DNA from: Sphingomonas asaccharolytica NBRC 15499 | Lineage (GTDB): Bacteria > Pseudomonadota > Alphaproteobacteria > Sphingomonadales > Sphingomonadaceae | Length of the DNA stretch: 32,206 bases | Direction of reading: 5' to 3' | Assembly (NCBI RefSeq): GCF_001598355.1 | Contig: NZ_BCYU01000052.1 | Location: forward strand, 1-32,206 | Translations under genes and position numbers: made by a program | In this document: in pieces, positions 7,576 to 16,724 of the stretch | Numbering within the stretch: the first letter of the stretch is position 1 | How the letters are laid out: the number at the start of each line of letters is the position of its first letter | Notes under the pieces: generated by a model | What the model was told of the DNA's origin: nothing | What the model saw: the letters and a program-made list of their open reading frames with translations, nothing else | The model's database searches: none

Positions 7576-8690
7576 GCCAGCACCATGTGGTTGCGATGGA
7601 CCAACGCGGCGCGCGGCGCATAGCCCAGGATGGCGGCGGCCTCGTCGCTCCGCTTGCCCGCGATCCGCACCGCGTCGGTCACGTCATATTCGGCAAGCCC
7701 GCTCGCGATCACGCCGCCGGGTCCCGCGATCGCGATCAGGTCGCCGCGCGCGAAGTCGCCCTCGACCCGGATGGCGCCGGCTGGCAACAGGCTCTTGCCC
7801 TGATTGAGCGCGGCAACCGCGCCCGCATCGACATGGACCGTTCCCCGCACCGTGAGCCGTCCGCCCAGCCACGCCTTGCGCGCGGGGGCGGCGCGCTGCG
7901 CGGGGAACAGTGTGCCATGACCAGTCTCGACATAGCGCGCGAACGGATGATCGACCCGGCCGGAAGCGATCGCCAGCGCGATGCCGGCGCGGGTTGCGAT
8001 CTTGGCGGCCTGGATTTTCGAGATCATGCCGCCCGATCCCATGCCGGACATGGATCCGCCCGCCATCGCCTCGATCGCGGCGTCGATCCGCGGCACCCGA
8101 TCGATCAGCATCGCGCCGGGCAGGGTCGGCGCACGGTCGTAGAGCCCGTCAATATCGGACAGCAGCAGCACGCCTTGTGCGCCCGCCGCCTGCGCGACCC
8201 GCGCTGCCAGCCGATCATTGTCGCCGAAGCGGATTTCCTCGGTCGCGACCGAATCGTTCTCGTTGATCACCGGCACTACACCGAGCCCGAGCAGCCGGCC
8301 CAAAGTTGCGGCGGCGTTGAGATAGCGCCGCCGATCCTCGAGATCGTCGAGCGTGACCAGCATCTGCGCCGCGGTCAGCCCTTCCGCCTCCAGGCACTCG
8401 GCCCAGACCTGGCTCAGCGCGATCTGGCCGGTGGCGGCAGCTGCCTGCGCATCTTCCAGGCTCGCGCGTCCGCCCTTGGCGAGCTTGAGCCGCCGCGCAC
8501 CGAGCGCGATCGCGCCCGACGAGACGATCGCGACCTGCTGTCCGCTTCGCGCCGCTGTGGCGATATCGGCGGCAAGTCCGGCCAACCAGTCGCGCCTTAC
8601 TTCGCCTTCCGGCGTCACGAGCAGCGACGACCCCACCTTGACGATCAGGCGCGGGCAGCGCGCCGCGGCAAAGGGCGAATTCTCCAACAT
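7572..8690 (-). CDS. proB: Glutamate 5-kinase with PUA domain
   Basis: The enzyme phosphorylates L-glutamate to gamma-glutamyl phosphate, the first step of proline synthesis, in the cytoplasm. The 372-aa protein has the full bacterial layout: an amino-acid-kinase domain with KVGSSLL (18-24), SSGAIALG (57-64) and the glutamate-site motif NENDSV near residue 150, then a C-terminal PUA domain (about 285-365). Length is normal for the family (about 370 aa). It follows obgE by 46 bases and overlaps cerR by four bases. proB beside obgE is a common gene order in proteobacteria. The coupling to cerR is the less usual part and ties a housekeeping pair to the sphingolipid genes. Confidence 0.95.
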   Translation of the reverse strand: MLENSPFAAARCPRLIVKVGSSLLVTPEGEVRRDWLAGLAADIATAARSGQQVAIVSSGAIALGARRLKLAKGGRASLEDAQAAAATGQIALSQVWAECLEAEGLTAAQMLVTLDDLEDRRRYLNAAATLGRLLGLGVVPVINENDSVATEEIRFGDNDRLAARVAQAAGAQGVLLLSDIDGLYDRAPTLPGAMLIDRVPRIDAAIEAMAGGSMSGMGSGGMISKIQAAKIATRAGIALAIASGRVDHPFARYVETGHGTLFPAQRAAPARKAWLGGRLTVRGTVHVDAGAVAALNQGKSLLPAGAIRVEGDFARGDLIAIAGPGGVIASGLAEYDVTDAVRIAGKRSDEAAAILGYAPRAALVHRNHMVLA

Positions 8691-8736
8691 CGCGCTTGCG
8701 CTTAGCGGGCGTCACGCCGTCCCGCTACAGATACGA

Positions 8737-9792
<1,056 letters not shown>

Positions 9793-9870
9793 TTAGCCGC
9801 GGAACGCCGCGCTGCTAACCCCCGACCGCCATTCCCATATTCTAATGCCGCTTGATCCAGGGCAATTGCC

Positions 9871-9893
9871 TTTCTTGCTGCGGTGCACATAAG
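9871..9893. promoter_or_regulatory. Shared intergenic motif between obgE and the AraC-type gene
   Basis: TTTCTTG, then TG, then CGGTGCACA and TAAG lies about 20 bases before the AraC-type start codon and within the obgE upstream region. Nearly the same string (TTTCTTG directly joined to CGGTGCACA, then AAAG) recurs at 15921-15938 upstream of the first TonB receptor. There it forms the right arm of a perfect hairpin. Recurrence in two upstream regions suggests a protein-binding site. The binding protein is unknown. Confidence 0.35.
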
Positions 9894-9912
9894 GGGGCGC
9901 GGGGGTATCAAG

Positions 9913-10920
9913 ATGGTCGTTGATGTGTCTCATGTCGGCGCGTCGCTTTTCGGCGGACGGTTTGCGACGAGCGATTTGCCCGAATGCGATCGGCACGAGG
10001 CGTGGTGCAGCCGTTCGCCATCGACCGTGGGGCGGCTGTACGAAACGCGTCCGCACGAACCGTTCGACGTCGCCACGGATCTGGTGATGCTGGGGCCGCT
10101 CAAGATCCATTTCTCGACGATTTCCGGGCAATCGTTCGAGCGGACCCGGGCGATGGCCGCTGCCGACGGCGTCGACGATCTGGTCGTCAACGTGCGGTTT
10201 CGCGGCGGGGCGGTAGGGGACATGAATGGCGCCGCGCTCGATGCGCTCGGCGAATCGACGTTGCTCACCGATATGGCGCAGCCGCAGCACCATGTGTCGG
10301 AAGCGAGCTCCACCGCCTATTTTCACGTCCCGCGCGCGCTGGCCGAACGATATCTGCCGAGCGTTCGTTCGCTCCATGGCCTGGCAATCCCGCCCTCCAC
10401 GGCAGCGTTGCTACGCGAGCATCTGCAGCAGATCTGGCGTCACGCCGATCGCCTGCCGGTCGACCTGGGCGCGCGTCTGGCGGGAACCGTCATGGATTTG
10501 CTCGCGGTCGCGGTGGCCCAGGAACGCGGCGGCCGTGCGACACCTGCGGCAGTGGCAGGCGCCGCCATGACGCGTGCACGGGCGGAGATAGAGGCGCGGC
10601 TGGGCTCGGCGACGCTGACCGTCGCGACCTTATGCCGCGCATTGGGCATGTCGCGTTCCGCGCTTTATCGTCTGTTCGAGGACGAGGGCGGCGTGCATGC
10701 CTATGTGACGCGGCGCCGGTTGGAGAGTGTCGCGGCGGCGCTCAGCGAATCCACCGAGCGCGACCGTATCGCGGACATCGCCGAGCGTTGGGGGTTTTGC
10801 GACGCCGCGTATCTGGGGCGGCTGTTTCGCGAACGGTTCGGCATGACACCGTCCGATTATCGCGCCTTTAGTCGCTCTCGGACCGCAACGCGGTCCAGTG
10901 AGACGCCCCGCGCGGCCTGA
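9913..10920 (+). CDS. AraC-family transcriptional regulator
   Basis: The 335-aa protein's C-terminal part (about residues 225-325) carries the paired helix-turn-helix of AraC regulators. The first is LTVATLCRALGMSRSALYRLF. The second is DRIADIAERWGFCDAAYLGRLFRERFGMTPSDYR, with the typical F-G-MTPSDYR ending. The N-terminal 200 residues resemble the cupin-like AraC-binding-2 sensing domain found in regulators of catabolic or stress genes. No ligand can be named. The ATG at 9913 is chosen over 9883 because a G-rich stretch lies about eight bases before it and the upstream codons add only a low-complexity leader. It is transcribed away from obgE, with 129 bases between them. Confidence 0.88.
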   Translation: MVVDVSHVGASLFGGRFATSDLPECDRHEAWCSRSPSTVGRLYETRPHEPFDVATDLVMLGPLKIHFSTISGQSFERTRAMAAADGVDDLVVNVRFRGGAVGDMNGAALDALGESTLLTDMAQPQHHVSEASSTAYFHVPRALAERYLPSVRSLHGLAIPPSTAALLREHLQQIWRHADRLPVDLGARLAGTVMDLLAVAVAQERGGRATPAAVAGAAMTRARAEIEARLGSATLTVATLCRALGMSRSALYRLFEDEGGVHAYVTRRRLESVAAALSESTERDRIADIAERWGFCDAAYLGRLFRERFGMTPSDYRAFSRSRTATRSSETPRAA

Positions 10921-11129
10921 CCATGCCGGTGCCGCAACGTTTGCATTGCGCGCGATAGCCATTGCCCTCGTGCCAGACTCGTTGCGAGCGGCGGTGGCCG
11001 AGAATCCGGCAGATCAAGGCATTGGTATCTGGGCTGAAAGGCATGAGCGCGATCTAGGACAGCGCGGGCCGGCTTGAAGCCGACCAGCGTCCCGCGCACT
11101 ATTGGCCTTGTCCCAAATCGGGTGGATCG

Positions 11130-11726
11130 TCAGCGATCGGGCGAATTGCCGTCACGCAGGGCCTGATAGGCGAGTTGCCGTGCTCGGTCGCGCGGCAGGC
11201 CGAGCGCACGGGCCAGCGGCGCGCCGAACAGGGCGTCGCCCAGCGCCATGATGACGAGCTGAAGCGTTTCGTCTTCGATCGGACGATCCTGTTTCGAATG
11301 ACCCTCGGTCAGCTCGTCGACCAGATCGTGGATCGCGTTGAGGATCGGGTCGAGCGCATCCTCGTTGCCCGACAGGATCATCCAGCTCGCCAGCGCACCG
11401 GCGCCACCGGTGTCGAACGCATCGAACGCCAGGTCGACGACTTCGCGCGGGTTCTGATCTTCGGCGCGCTGGCGAATCACGGTTTCGCGGATGGTGGTCG
11501 AGATGAACTCCGCCATCCGTTCTATCAGTGCTTTTTGCAGGCCCGCGGCCGATCCGAAATGGTGGAGCAGATTGGCATGCGTCCGTCCGATGCGCGCGGC
11601 CACCGCCTTCAGCGTCACCGCTTGCGGACCGAATTCCACCAACAAGCTACGTGCCGCATCGAGCGCGGCATCGCGCGATTCTTCGGGGCTCAGGCGACGG
11701 CGGACGGGGAGGGGGCTTACGGACAT
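11130..11726 (-). CDS. TetR-family transcriptional regulator
   Basis: The 198-aa protein's N-terminal helix-turn-helix spans about residues 20-60 (AARSLLVEFG, then VTLKAVAARIGRTHANLLHHFGS). The HFGS block and following helix are typical of TetR repressors, although the usual YYHF is here LLHHF. The rest is alpha-helical and should bind a ligand and form the dimer. No obvious target operon is attached. The nearest genes are the GNAT acetyltransferase upstream (80 bases, same strand) and the AraC-type gene on the other strand. The stretch 10921-11129 downstream contains no supported gene. Confidence 0.87.
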   Translation of the reverse strand: MSVSPLPVRRRLSPEESRDAALDAARSLLVEFGPQAVTLKAVAARIGRTHANLLHHFGSAAGLQKALIERMAEFISTTIRETVIRQRAEDQNPREVVDLAFDAFDTGGAGALASWMILSGNEDALDPILNAIHDLVDELTEGHSKQDRPIEDETLQLVIMALGDALFGAPLARALGLPRDRARQLAYQALRDGNSPDR

Positions 11727-11806
11727 GAACGACCTGTCGGCGCTTTACCGCGCGAAATCAATGCGCCGCCGCCCGGCGCGGTTCCGGGCGGCGACGTGAT
11801 TGGAGA

Positions 11807-12358
11807 TCAAGCCGCGATCGGCATTCGGCAGGCCGGTTCATTGGCGTCGAAGTCGAGCGTCAACGTGACGCTCTCCACCGCGTGCCCACGCGCGAGGCTA
11901 TAGGTCGCGGTCCGCCCCGTCGGCCGGAAGCCGAGCTTCGTCAACACTTTCCCCGAGGCGGGATTGTCGACGAAATAGCGCGAGCGCAGGCTCTTCAGGC
12001 CCATCGCAAAGCGCGCGATGCCCAGGACCGCCTTGCCCGCCTCGGTGGCATAGCCGCGGCCCCAGGCATCGGGAGTCAGCCAATAGCCGATCTCGTAGCC
12101 ACCGAGATCCTCGGCCGGGTGAATGCCGATCCCGCCGACCAGCCGCGGCGTCGCTTCCTCGTGTGCGAGGATCGACAGCGACACATTGTCCTTGGCCCGC
12201 GGCATCGCCAGCCATTCGGCGGCGTTGGCCTCGGTATAGGGCCAGGGCACCCGCGACAGCTTGGTCACGACTTCCTCATGCCCGATCGCCCGAGCGATCG
12301 CGGCGGCGTCCTCGGGCCAGCCGGGCCGTAATGTCAGTCTCTTGGTCCGCGCGAACAT
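11807..12358 (-). CDS. GNAT-family N-acetyltransferase (RimJ/RimL type)
   Basis: The 183-aa protein starts MFARTKRLTLRP, the usual opening of RimJ/RimL-like acetyltransferases. It has the acetyl-CoA loop around GRGYATEAGKAVL (about residues 105-117), preceded by GYEIGYWLTPDAWG. The substrate may be a protein N-terminus, a ribosomal protein or a small amine; position near rplU-rpmA hints at a ribosomal link but is only suggestive. ATG 12358 has GGAG six bases upstream and removes an unlikely 11-residue leader. It is separated from rpmA by a strong terminator, so it should have its own promoter. Confidence 0.85.
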   Translation of the reverse strand: MFARTKRLTLRPGWPEDAAAIARAIGHEEVVTKLSRVPWPYTEANAAEWLAMPRAKDNVSLSILAHEEATPRLVGGIGIHPAEDLGGYEIGYWLTPDAWGRGYATEAGKAVLGIARFAMGLKSLRSRYFVDNPASGKVLTKLGFRPTGRTATYSLARGHAVESVTLTLDFDANEPACRMPIAA

Positions 12359-12433
12359 CTCACTCTCCGTATCGTGCCGGGCCGCTCGCACGTCGATGTG
12401 ACGTTTCTGCGACCCGGAAGTGGAGGGAGCATG

Positions 12434-12463
12434 AAAAAAGGGAGCCGGGGCGACCCGTCTCCC
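12434..12463 (-). terminator. Intrinsic terminator after rpmA
   Basis: On the minus strand the arms GGGAGACGGG and CCCGGCTCCC pair around a 4-base loop with one internal mismatch, followed at once by TTTTTT. This is a textbook factor-independent terminator. It lies about 65 bases past the rpmA stop and before the GNAT gene, so it should end the rplU-rpmA transcript. Confidence 0.88.
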
Positions 12464-12505
12464 TTGTTCGGTCTCTGGTTAGCCCGAGACCCGGGTCGCC
12501 CTGGT

Positions 12506-12526
12506 GGGCAACCCGTGCGGTTGCCC
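12506..12526. other. Hairpin abutting the rpmA stop codon
   Basis: Perfect 8-bp arms GGGCAACC and GGTTGCCC enclose a 5-base loop, ending two bases from the rpmA stop codon. There is no T-tract. It may protect the 3' end of the rplU-rpmA message or slow the polymerase before the true terminator downstream. Confidence 0.55.
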
Positions 12527-12527
12527 G

Positions 12528-12797
12528 TTATTCTGCGGCCTGCGCCATAATGTCTACCGAGCAGAACTTTCGGCCGAGCTTGCCCTCGTGGAAGGTCACG
12601 CGACCGTCGGTAAGCGCAAAAAGGGTATGATCCTTGCCCATGCCGACATTGCGACCGGCATAGAATTTGGTCCCGCGCTGGCGCACGATGATGTTGCCGG
12701 CGACGACTTCCTGTCCGCCGAACTTCTTCACACCGAGGCGACGGCCAGCCGAATCGCGACCGTTGCGCGACGAACCGCCTGCTTTCTTATGTGCCAT
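12528..12797 (-). CDS. rpmA: 50S ribosomal protein bL27
   Basis: The 89-aa protein opens with [16 protein letters not shown], the strongly conserved N-terminus of bL27 that reaches toward the peptidyl-transferase centre. It continues with [10 protein letters not shown] and the usual [17 protein letters not shown] beta section. There is no cleavable N-terminal extension of the kind found in Firmicutes. It starts 17 bases after rplU on the same strand, the near-universal order, and the pair is followed by a strong terminator. Confidence 0.98.
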   Translation of the reverse strand: MAHKKAGGSSRNGRDSAGRRLGVKKFGGQEVVAGNIIVRQRGTKFYAGRNVGMGKDHTLFALTDGRVTFHEGKLGRKFCSVDIMAQAAE

Positions 12798-12814
12798 CTC
12801 TACTCTTCCCGATC

Positions 12815-13195
12815 TTAAGCTTCGGCAGCCGGGGCTTCAGCGCCGGCTTCTTCGGTCTTCTTGGCAGCGGCCTTCTTGGGCGCAGCCTTCTTCTCGGCGG
12901 CGCCGATCGACACGATCTTGAGGATCGTGTGGTTCTGGCGGTGGCCGTTGCGACGACGATAGTTATGACGACGACGCTTCTTGAAGACGATGACCTTCTC
13001 GCCCTTCGCCTGCGCGACGATCTCGGCGGCGACGGTCAGGCCGTCGGTCGACTGCAGGTCCGAGCCCTCGCCGGCGAGCAGGACGTCGCCCAGCGTTACC
13101 GAGCTACCGGCTTCTCCGTCGATCTTCTCGACGACGATCTTGTCTCCGGCGGCGACGCGATATTGCTTGCCGCCTGTGCGCACGACTGCGAACAT
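12815..13195 (-). CDS. rplU: 50S ribosomal protein bL21 with Lys/Ala-rich tail
   Basis: The 126-aa protein's residues 1-100 are normal bL21: [14 protein letters not shown] at the start and [18 protein letters not shown] for 23S rRNA binding near residues 73-90. The last 25 residues or so are an added low-complexity tail of Lys, Ala, Pro and Glu. Family members without it are about 103 aa. Such tails occur in other alphaproteobacterial bL21 proteins. The gene is first of the rplU-rpmA pair. Confidence 0.97.
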   Translation of the reverse strand: MFAVVRTGGKQYRVAAGDKIVVEKIDGEAGSSVTLGDVLLAGEGSDLQSTDGLTVAAEIVAQAKGEKVIVFKKRRRHNYRRRNGHRQNHTILKIVSIGAAEKKAAPKKAAAKKTEEAGAEAPAAEA

Positions 13196-13258
13196 GGCCC
13201 TATTTCTCTTTCAAATCCGTATGCCCGCGAAGGCCGGGGCCCCACGGTTGAAGGGGCG

Positions 13259-13287
13259 CGCCTAAGGTAGCGAGGTGATTCTGTCAA
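13259..13287 (-). promoter_or_regulatory. Candidate promoter for rplU-rpmA
   Basis: Reading the minus strand, a consensus -35 box TTGACA (13287-13282) is followed after 17 bases by TAGGCG, a weak -10. Transcription would begin roughly 55-60 bases before the rplU start. The perfect -35 and the position support it; the poor -10 is common in high-GC alphaproteobacteria but lowers certainty. Confidence 0.4.
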
Positions 13288-13292
13288 CCGGG

Positions 13293-13320
13293 GGCGGCGC
13301 GGTTTTGTGACCGCGCCGCC
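13293..13320 (-). terminator. Strong hairpin after the TonB receptor gene
   Basis: Perfect 11-bp arms GGCGGCGCGGT and ACCGCGCCGCC enclose a 6-base loop, 15 bases past the receptor stop codon. No T-run follows, so it is not a classical terminator on its own, but position and strength favour transcript ending or 3'-end protection. It also isolates the receptor from the rplU promoter just beyond. Confidence 0.6.
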
Positions 13321-13335
13321 AGGGAGCGTCGATCC

Positions 13336-15807
13336 TTACCAGGTGATTCCAATGCGTCCGTACAGATAGCGCCCGTTGAACCCGAACGGCGAGTAATACG
13401 GGAAGCCGACCAAGCCGGTGCTGTTGAGCTGGGCTCCGCGGGAGGAGAGCACCTTCACATAATCTGGATAGGTGTCGAACAGGTTGTTCGCACCGACCGC
13501 AAGGTTGAGGCCCTTTGCCGGCTGATAGCGCGCCTCGAGATCGAAGATCGTGTGCTTGCCGGTATGGATGTCGTCAGCAGCAAAGCCGGTACTGCTGGGC
13601 TGTGTGACATCCCCATAATAAGATCCGCGAGCGGTAAGACCGAAGCCTCCGAGCGACCATTCGACAGTGCCGACAACCTTGGTCCGCGGCGTTCCTTCCT
13701 CGAATGAGATGATCCGCTGCCGGCTGAACAGCGTGTAGGTCGTGCCGAGGATCGTCACCGGCGCGGGTACGCGCGTCACCTTGATATCGTTGACGTTCCC
13801 CGCGGCAGTCAGGTCGAATGTCCCAGCGTTCGCCGTCCTCACGCGATAATGGGCGACCACGTCGATGCCCTTGGCCGTCGAGCGGATGCCATTGATGAAG
13901 AACCGCGCCTGGCTGACGGTGAAGATGTTGTTCTGCGCTAGTACAGTCGTGATCGAGGCGCCCGCCAAATTCTCGGACAGCGCCAGCTGGTTGCGGACCT
14001 TGATCTGATAACCGTCCACCGACAGATCGAACCCGCCGCTGCGAACAACGAAGCCTGCTGAGAGGTTCGTTGCCTTTTCCGGCTCAAGTGGCTTGCCGCC
14101 GAGGGCGCGTCCGACCGGGCTGATCGATGGGAACAGACCCGATTCGACAATCGTGCCCCCGCTGAGCACAGACGCAGTCGAGGTAAAATATTCCTGCTGG
14201 AGCGACGGCGCACGGAAGCCGGTAGAGGCAGTGCCGCGCAGTGCGAACCAAGGCGCGAGCTCAAGTCGCGCCGAAAGCTTGCCGTTCACCGTGTCGCCAA
14301 AGTCGGAGTAGTGTTCGCCGCGCACGGCCGCCCCGATGGTCAGCGCGCTGATCGGCTTGGCCTCGAGATCGAGATAGCCCGACACGTTGCTGCGATGTTG
14401 GTCGACCACGTTCGACGGCTGGAAACCCGGAAAGCCCTGCGCGCCTGACCCCAGCGACGAGGTCGCCGCCGGACCGCGGTCGTACGACGCGTGCTCGCCT
14501 GCACCGATGGCAAATCCTTCGCGGCGATATTCGCCCCCGAATGCGACGTTCAGTGTGCCGCTGCCGAGCGCCAGTTCCTTTGACACGTCGACCCCACCCA
14601 CGATTTGGTCATAGGTCAGCGTGCCGTCATAGAAGCGTGTTTGCGACGCCGAGCCGTAGGTCGAGTTGCCCGAATTATCCGTGTAGAATGTCAGCTTGTT
14701 GCGGCCGTACGACAGGTTGAAGTCGATCTTCCAGCCGCCGATGTCGCCGCGAATCCCGCCGGTCGAGGTAAGATCGGACGATCTGACGTTGATCAGCGGC
14801 AGAAAACCGTCGGGATAAAGCGCGGCAAGCGCCGCGGCGTTAGCATTATTATCGGTGCCGCCGTTGATACGCGGAGTAGCCGCGCTGATGCTGTTGCGGT
14901 GCTGGTAACCGCCAAAGGCGTAGAGTTCCCATCCGCCGCCGACTGGCAGGCCTGCATTGGCATAAAGGCTGTACTGATCGACGTCGGGATCGCCGAAGCG
15001 CGACCGCACGCGGATCGGCGTCTTGCGCGGATCATAATCGCCGCGGCTGGTGGGATCGCGATCTAGATATTCGGCCGAGAGCGTTAGGAAACCTTCCTTG
15101 CCGAGCGCGAAACCCTGCCAGCCGGATACGGTGGCTGTGCGTCCATCGTGCGCGTTGCGATCACCGCGCGCGGTGGTGACGTCGGTGAAATAGCCGCCAT
15201 AAGTGAAATTGGCGCCGCCACCGCTCCGCGCCTCACGCAGTCGCAAGTTGATCACGCCGGCGATCGCGTCCGAACCGTATTGTGCCGACGCGCCATCGCG
15301 CAGCACCTCGACACGGTCGAGCGCAACTGCGGGGATCGTATTCAGATCGACGGCCGTTGCGCCGCGCCCGACCGAGCCATTGATGTTGAGGAGCGCCGAG
15401 GTGTGTGCCCGCACGCCGTTGATCAGGACGAGCGTTTGGTCGGGCGACAGACCGCGTAACGTTGCCGGACGGATCGAATCCGTGCCGTCGACGGCGGACG
15501 ACCGCGGGAAGTCTACCGACGGGACAATTGCGGACAGTGACGCCGCGAGCTCGGTCGTACCCTGATTCCGAAGGCTCGCGCCGCTCAGCACGTCGACCGG
15601 TGCGGTGGTATCGAACTTCGTGCGGCCGGCGACGCGCGTGCCGGTAACGACGATCTCACTGCCCGGGGCGGCGTCCTGATCGCTCGCGGCTGGATCGACT
15701 TGCGGCGCTGCGGTAGCGGACGTGGTGTCTTGGGCGAAAGCGGCATGACTGGTCGCCAGCGCGGTCACCGAAACGGCGACCGCGAGTGCGGTACGGTTCA
15801 ACCTCAT
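13336..15807 (-). CDS. TonB-dependent outer-membrane receptor
   Basis: The 823-aa protein has a Sec signal peptide (about residues 1-26, cut after AFA|QD), then a short linker with EIVVTGTRV (51-59), a TonB-box-like segment. The plug domain (about 65-185) includes VEVLRDGASAQYGSDAIAGVINL. A long beta-barrel ends in an aromatic residue (RIGITW), the outer-membrane assembly signal. It is the usual COG1629 type without an N-terminal signalling domain, so it should take up a substrate rather than signal. Substrate is unknown; iron-siderophore, vitamin B12 or oligosaccharide are all possible in sphingomonads, which have many such receptors. No transport partner is adjacent. AAGGGG lies about nine bases before the ATG. 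Confidence 0.92.
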   Translation of the reverse strand: MRLNRTALAVAVSVTALATSHAAFAQDTTSATAAPQVDPAASDQDAAPGSEIVVTGTRVAGRTKFDTTAPVDVLSGASLRNQGTTELAASLSAIVPSVDFPRSSAVDGTDSIRPATLRGLSPDQTLVLINGVRAHTSALLNINGSVGRGATAVDLNTIPAVALDRVEVLRDGASAQYGSDAIAGVINLRLREARSGGGANFTYGGYFTDVTTARGDRNAHDGRTATVSGWQGFALGKEGFLTLSAEYLDRDPTSRGDYDPRKTPIRVRSRFGDPDVDQYSLYANAGLPVGGGWELYAFGGYQHRNSISAATPRINGGTDNNANAAALAALYPDGFLPLINVRSSDLTSTGGIRGDIGGWKIDFNLSYGRNKLTFYTDNSGNSTYGSASQTRFYDGTLTYDQIVGGVDVSKELALGSGTLNVAFGGEYRREGFAIGAGEHASYDRGPAATSSLGSGAQGFPGFQPSNVVDQHRSNVSGYLDLEAKPISALTIGAAVRGEHYSDFGDTVNGKLSARLELAPWFALRGTASTGFRAPSLQQEYFTSTASVLSGGTIVESGLFPSISPVGRALGGKPLEPEKATNLSAGFVVRSGGFDLSVDGYQIKVRNQLALSENLAGASITTVLAQNNIFTVSQARFFINGIRSTAKGIDVVAHYRVRTANAGTFDLTAAGNVNDIKVTRVPAPVTILGTTYTLFSRQRIISFEEGTPRTKVVGTVEWSLGGFGLTARGSYYGDVTQPSSTGFAADDIHTGKHTIFDLEARYQPAKGLNLAVGANNLFDTYPDYVKVLSSRGAQLNSTGLVGFPYYSPFGFNGRYLYGRIGITW

Positions 15808-15907
15808 GATTATAACCCCTTATAAGCGGGGGACGCACGTCCCGATTACCCTGTTGCGACGGATATCGTCACAGGTCGGTAACATTGCTAGACGCAGGGC
15901 GAGACGA

Positions 15908-15934
15908 TGCACCGCAAGTTTTTCTTGCGGTGCA
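15908..15934. promoter_or_regulatory. Perfect hairpin/dyad between hspQ and the TonB receptor
   Basis: The 11-bp arms TGCACCGCAAG and CTTGCGGTGCA enclose a TTTTT loop. It lies 101 bases before the receptor start and 38 past the hspQ stop. It could end the hspQ transcript or act as an operator for the receptor gene. The right arm nearly repeats the motif found upstream of the AraC-type gene, which favours an operator. Confidence 0.55.
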
Positions 15935-15971
15935 CAAAAGTCACACAATGATCGATTGACGGACGCGTGTC

Positions 15972-16352
15972 CTAGTGGCGATGCTCGCGGCGCAGATTAT
16001 AGCGGCCGTCGGCAAAGCCGGTGAACAGCCCGTCGATCGCCGGATGATCGACCGGTTCCTCGCTATCGTCATGCAGCAGGTTCTGCTGACTGACATAGGC
16101 GACGTAGCTCGACTCCCCGTTCTCGGCGAGGAGGTGATAGAAGGGCTGCTCCTTGGACGGACGCAGTCCCTCGGGGATCGATTCATACCATTCGTCGGTG
16201 TTAGCGAAGACGGGGTCGATATCGAAGATCACGCCGCGAAAATCGAACATCCGGTGGCGAACGACGTCGCCGATCGTGAACCGCGCGGTCGCCACCGCCG
16301 GCATCGGCACGCCGGATTGCGAAAGCACATCATGGGGTTCGGAACGAGTCAT
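15972..16352 (-). CDS. hspQ: Heat shock protein HspQ family (YccV-like, hemimethylated-DNA-binding fold)
   Basis: The 126-aa protein's core (about residues 22-112) matches the YccV/HspQ domain: ARFTIGDVVRHRMFDFRGVIFDIDP, then WYESIPEGLRPSKEQPFYHLLAE and YVAYVSQQNL. In enteric bacteria HspQ binds hemimethylated oriC DNA and regulates Lon protease specificity. Whether either role applies here is not shown by the sequence. The C-terminus DGRYNLRREHRH is basic. The frame stays open far upstream, through the tRNA gene on the opposite strand, so the first ATG after that region (16352) is taken as the start. It is transcribed away from tRNA-Ser. Confidence 0.87.
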   Translation of the reverse strand: MTRSEPHDVLSQSGVPMPAVATARFTIGDVVRHRMFDFRGVIFDIDPVFANTDEWYESIPEGLRPSKEQPFYHLLAENGESSYVAYVSQQNLLHDDSEEPVDHPAIDGLFTGFADGRYNLRREHRH

Positions 16353-16487
16353 GACCACAATGTAGAGTTTCTTCGGCGCCGCACAAGCGGACCGCTTGCG
16401 CGCGCGGACCGCCTGCGTTAGAGGCGCCGCCTTCGACCAGCACCCGCACCGTCCAGACAGTGCATCAAGGTGCGGAACTCCCAGTGC

Positions 16488-16577
<90 letters not shown>

Positions 16578-16724
16578 CCTAGTCTGCCTGATTTCGGTAA
16601 TTTCCCCGCAGGTTCGCGCGCGGCCGGGTTTCACCTTCCGGCTTGACTGGCGCCCGTCGCTCGCGACTTTTCTACGCGGCGCTTGCGCTGGCAAGATGCT
16701 GCGAAGCCGCTTAGGGACGAATCG

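Noticed and set aside
10857..11099. 80-codon minus-strand frame between the AraC- and TetR-type genes
   Set aside because: It partly overlaps the end of the AraC-type gene, shows no family sign and has no ribosome site.
16643..16671. Promoter for cutC (TTGACT, 17 bases, ACTTTT)
   Set aside because: The -35 is good but the -10 is poor and there is no other support, so it is not listed as a feature.
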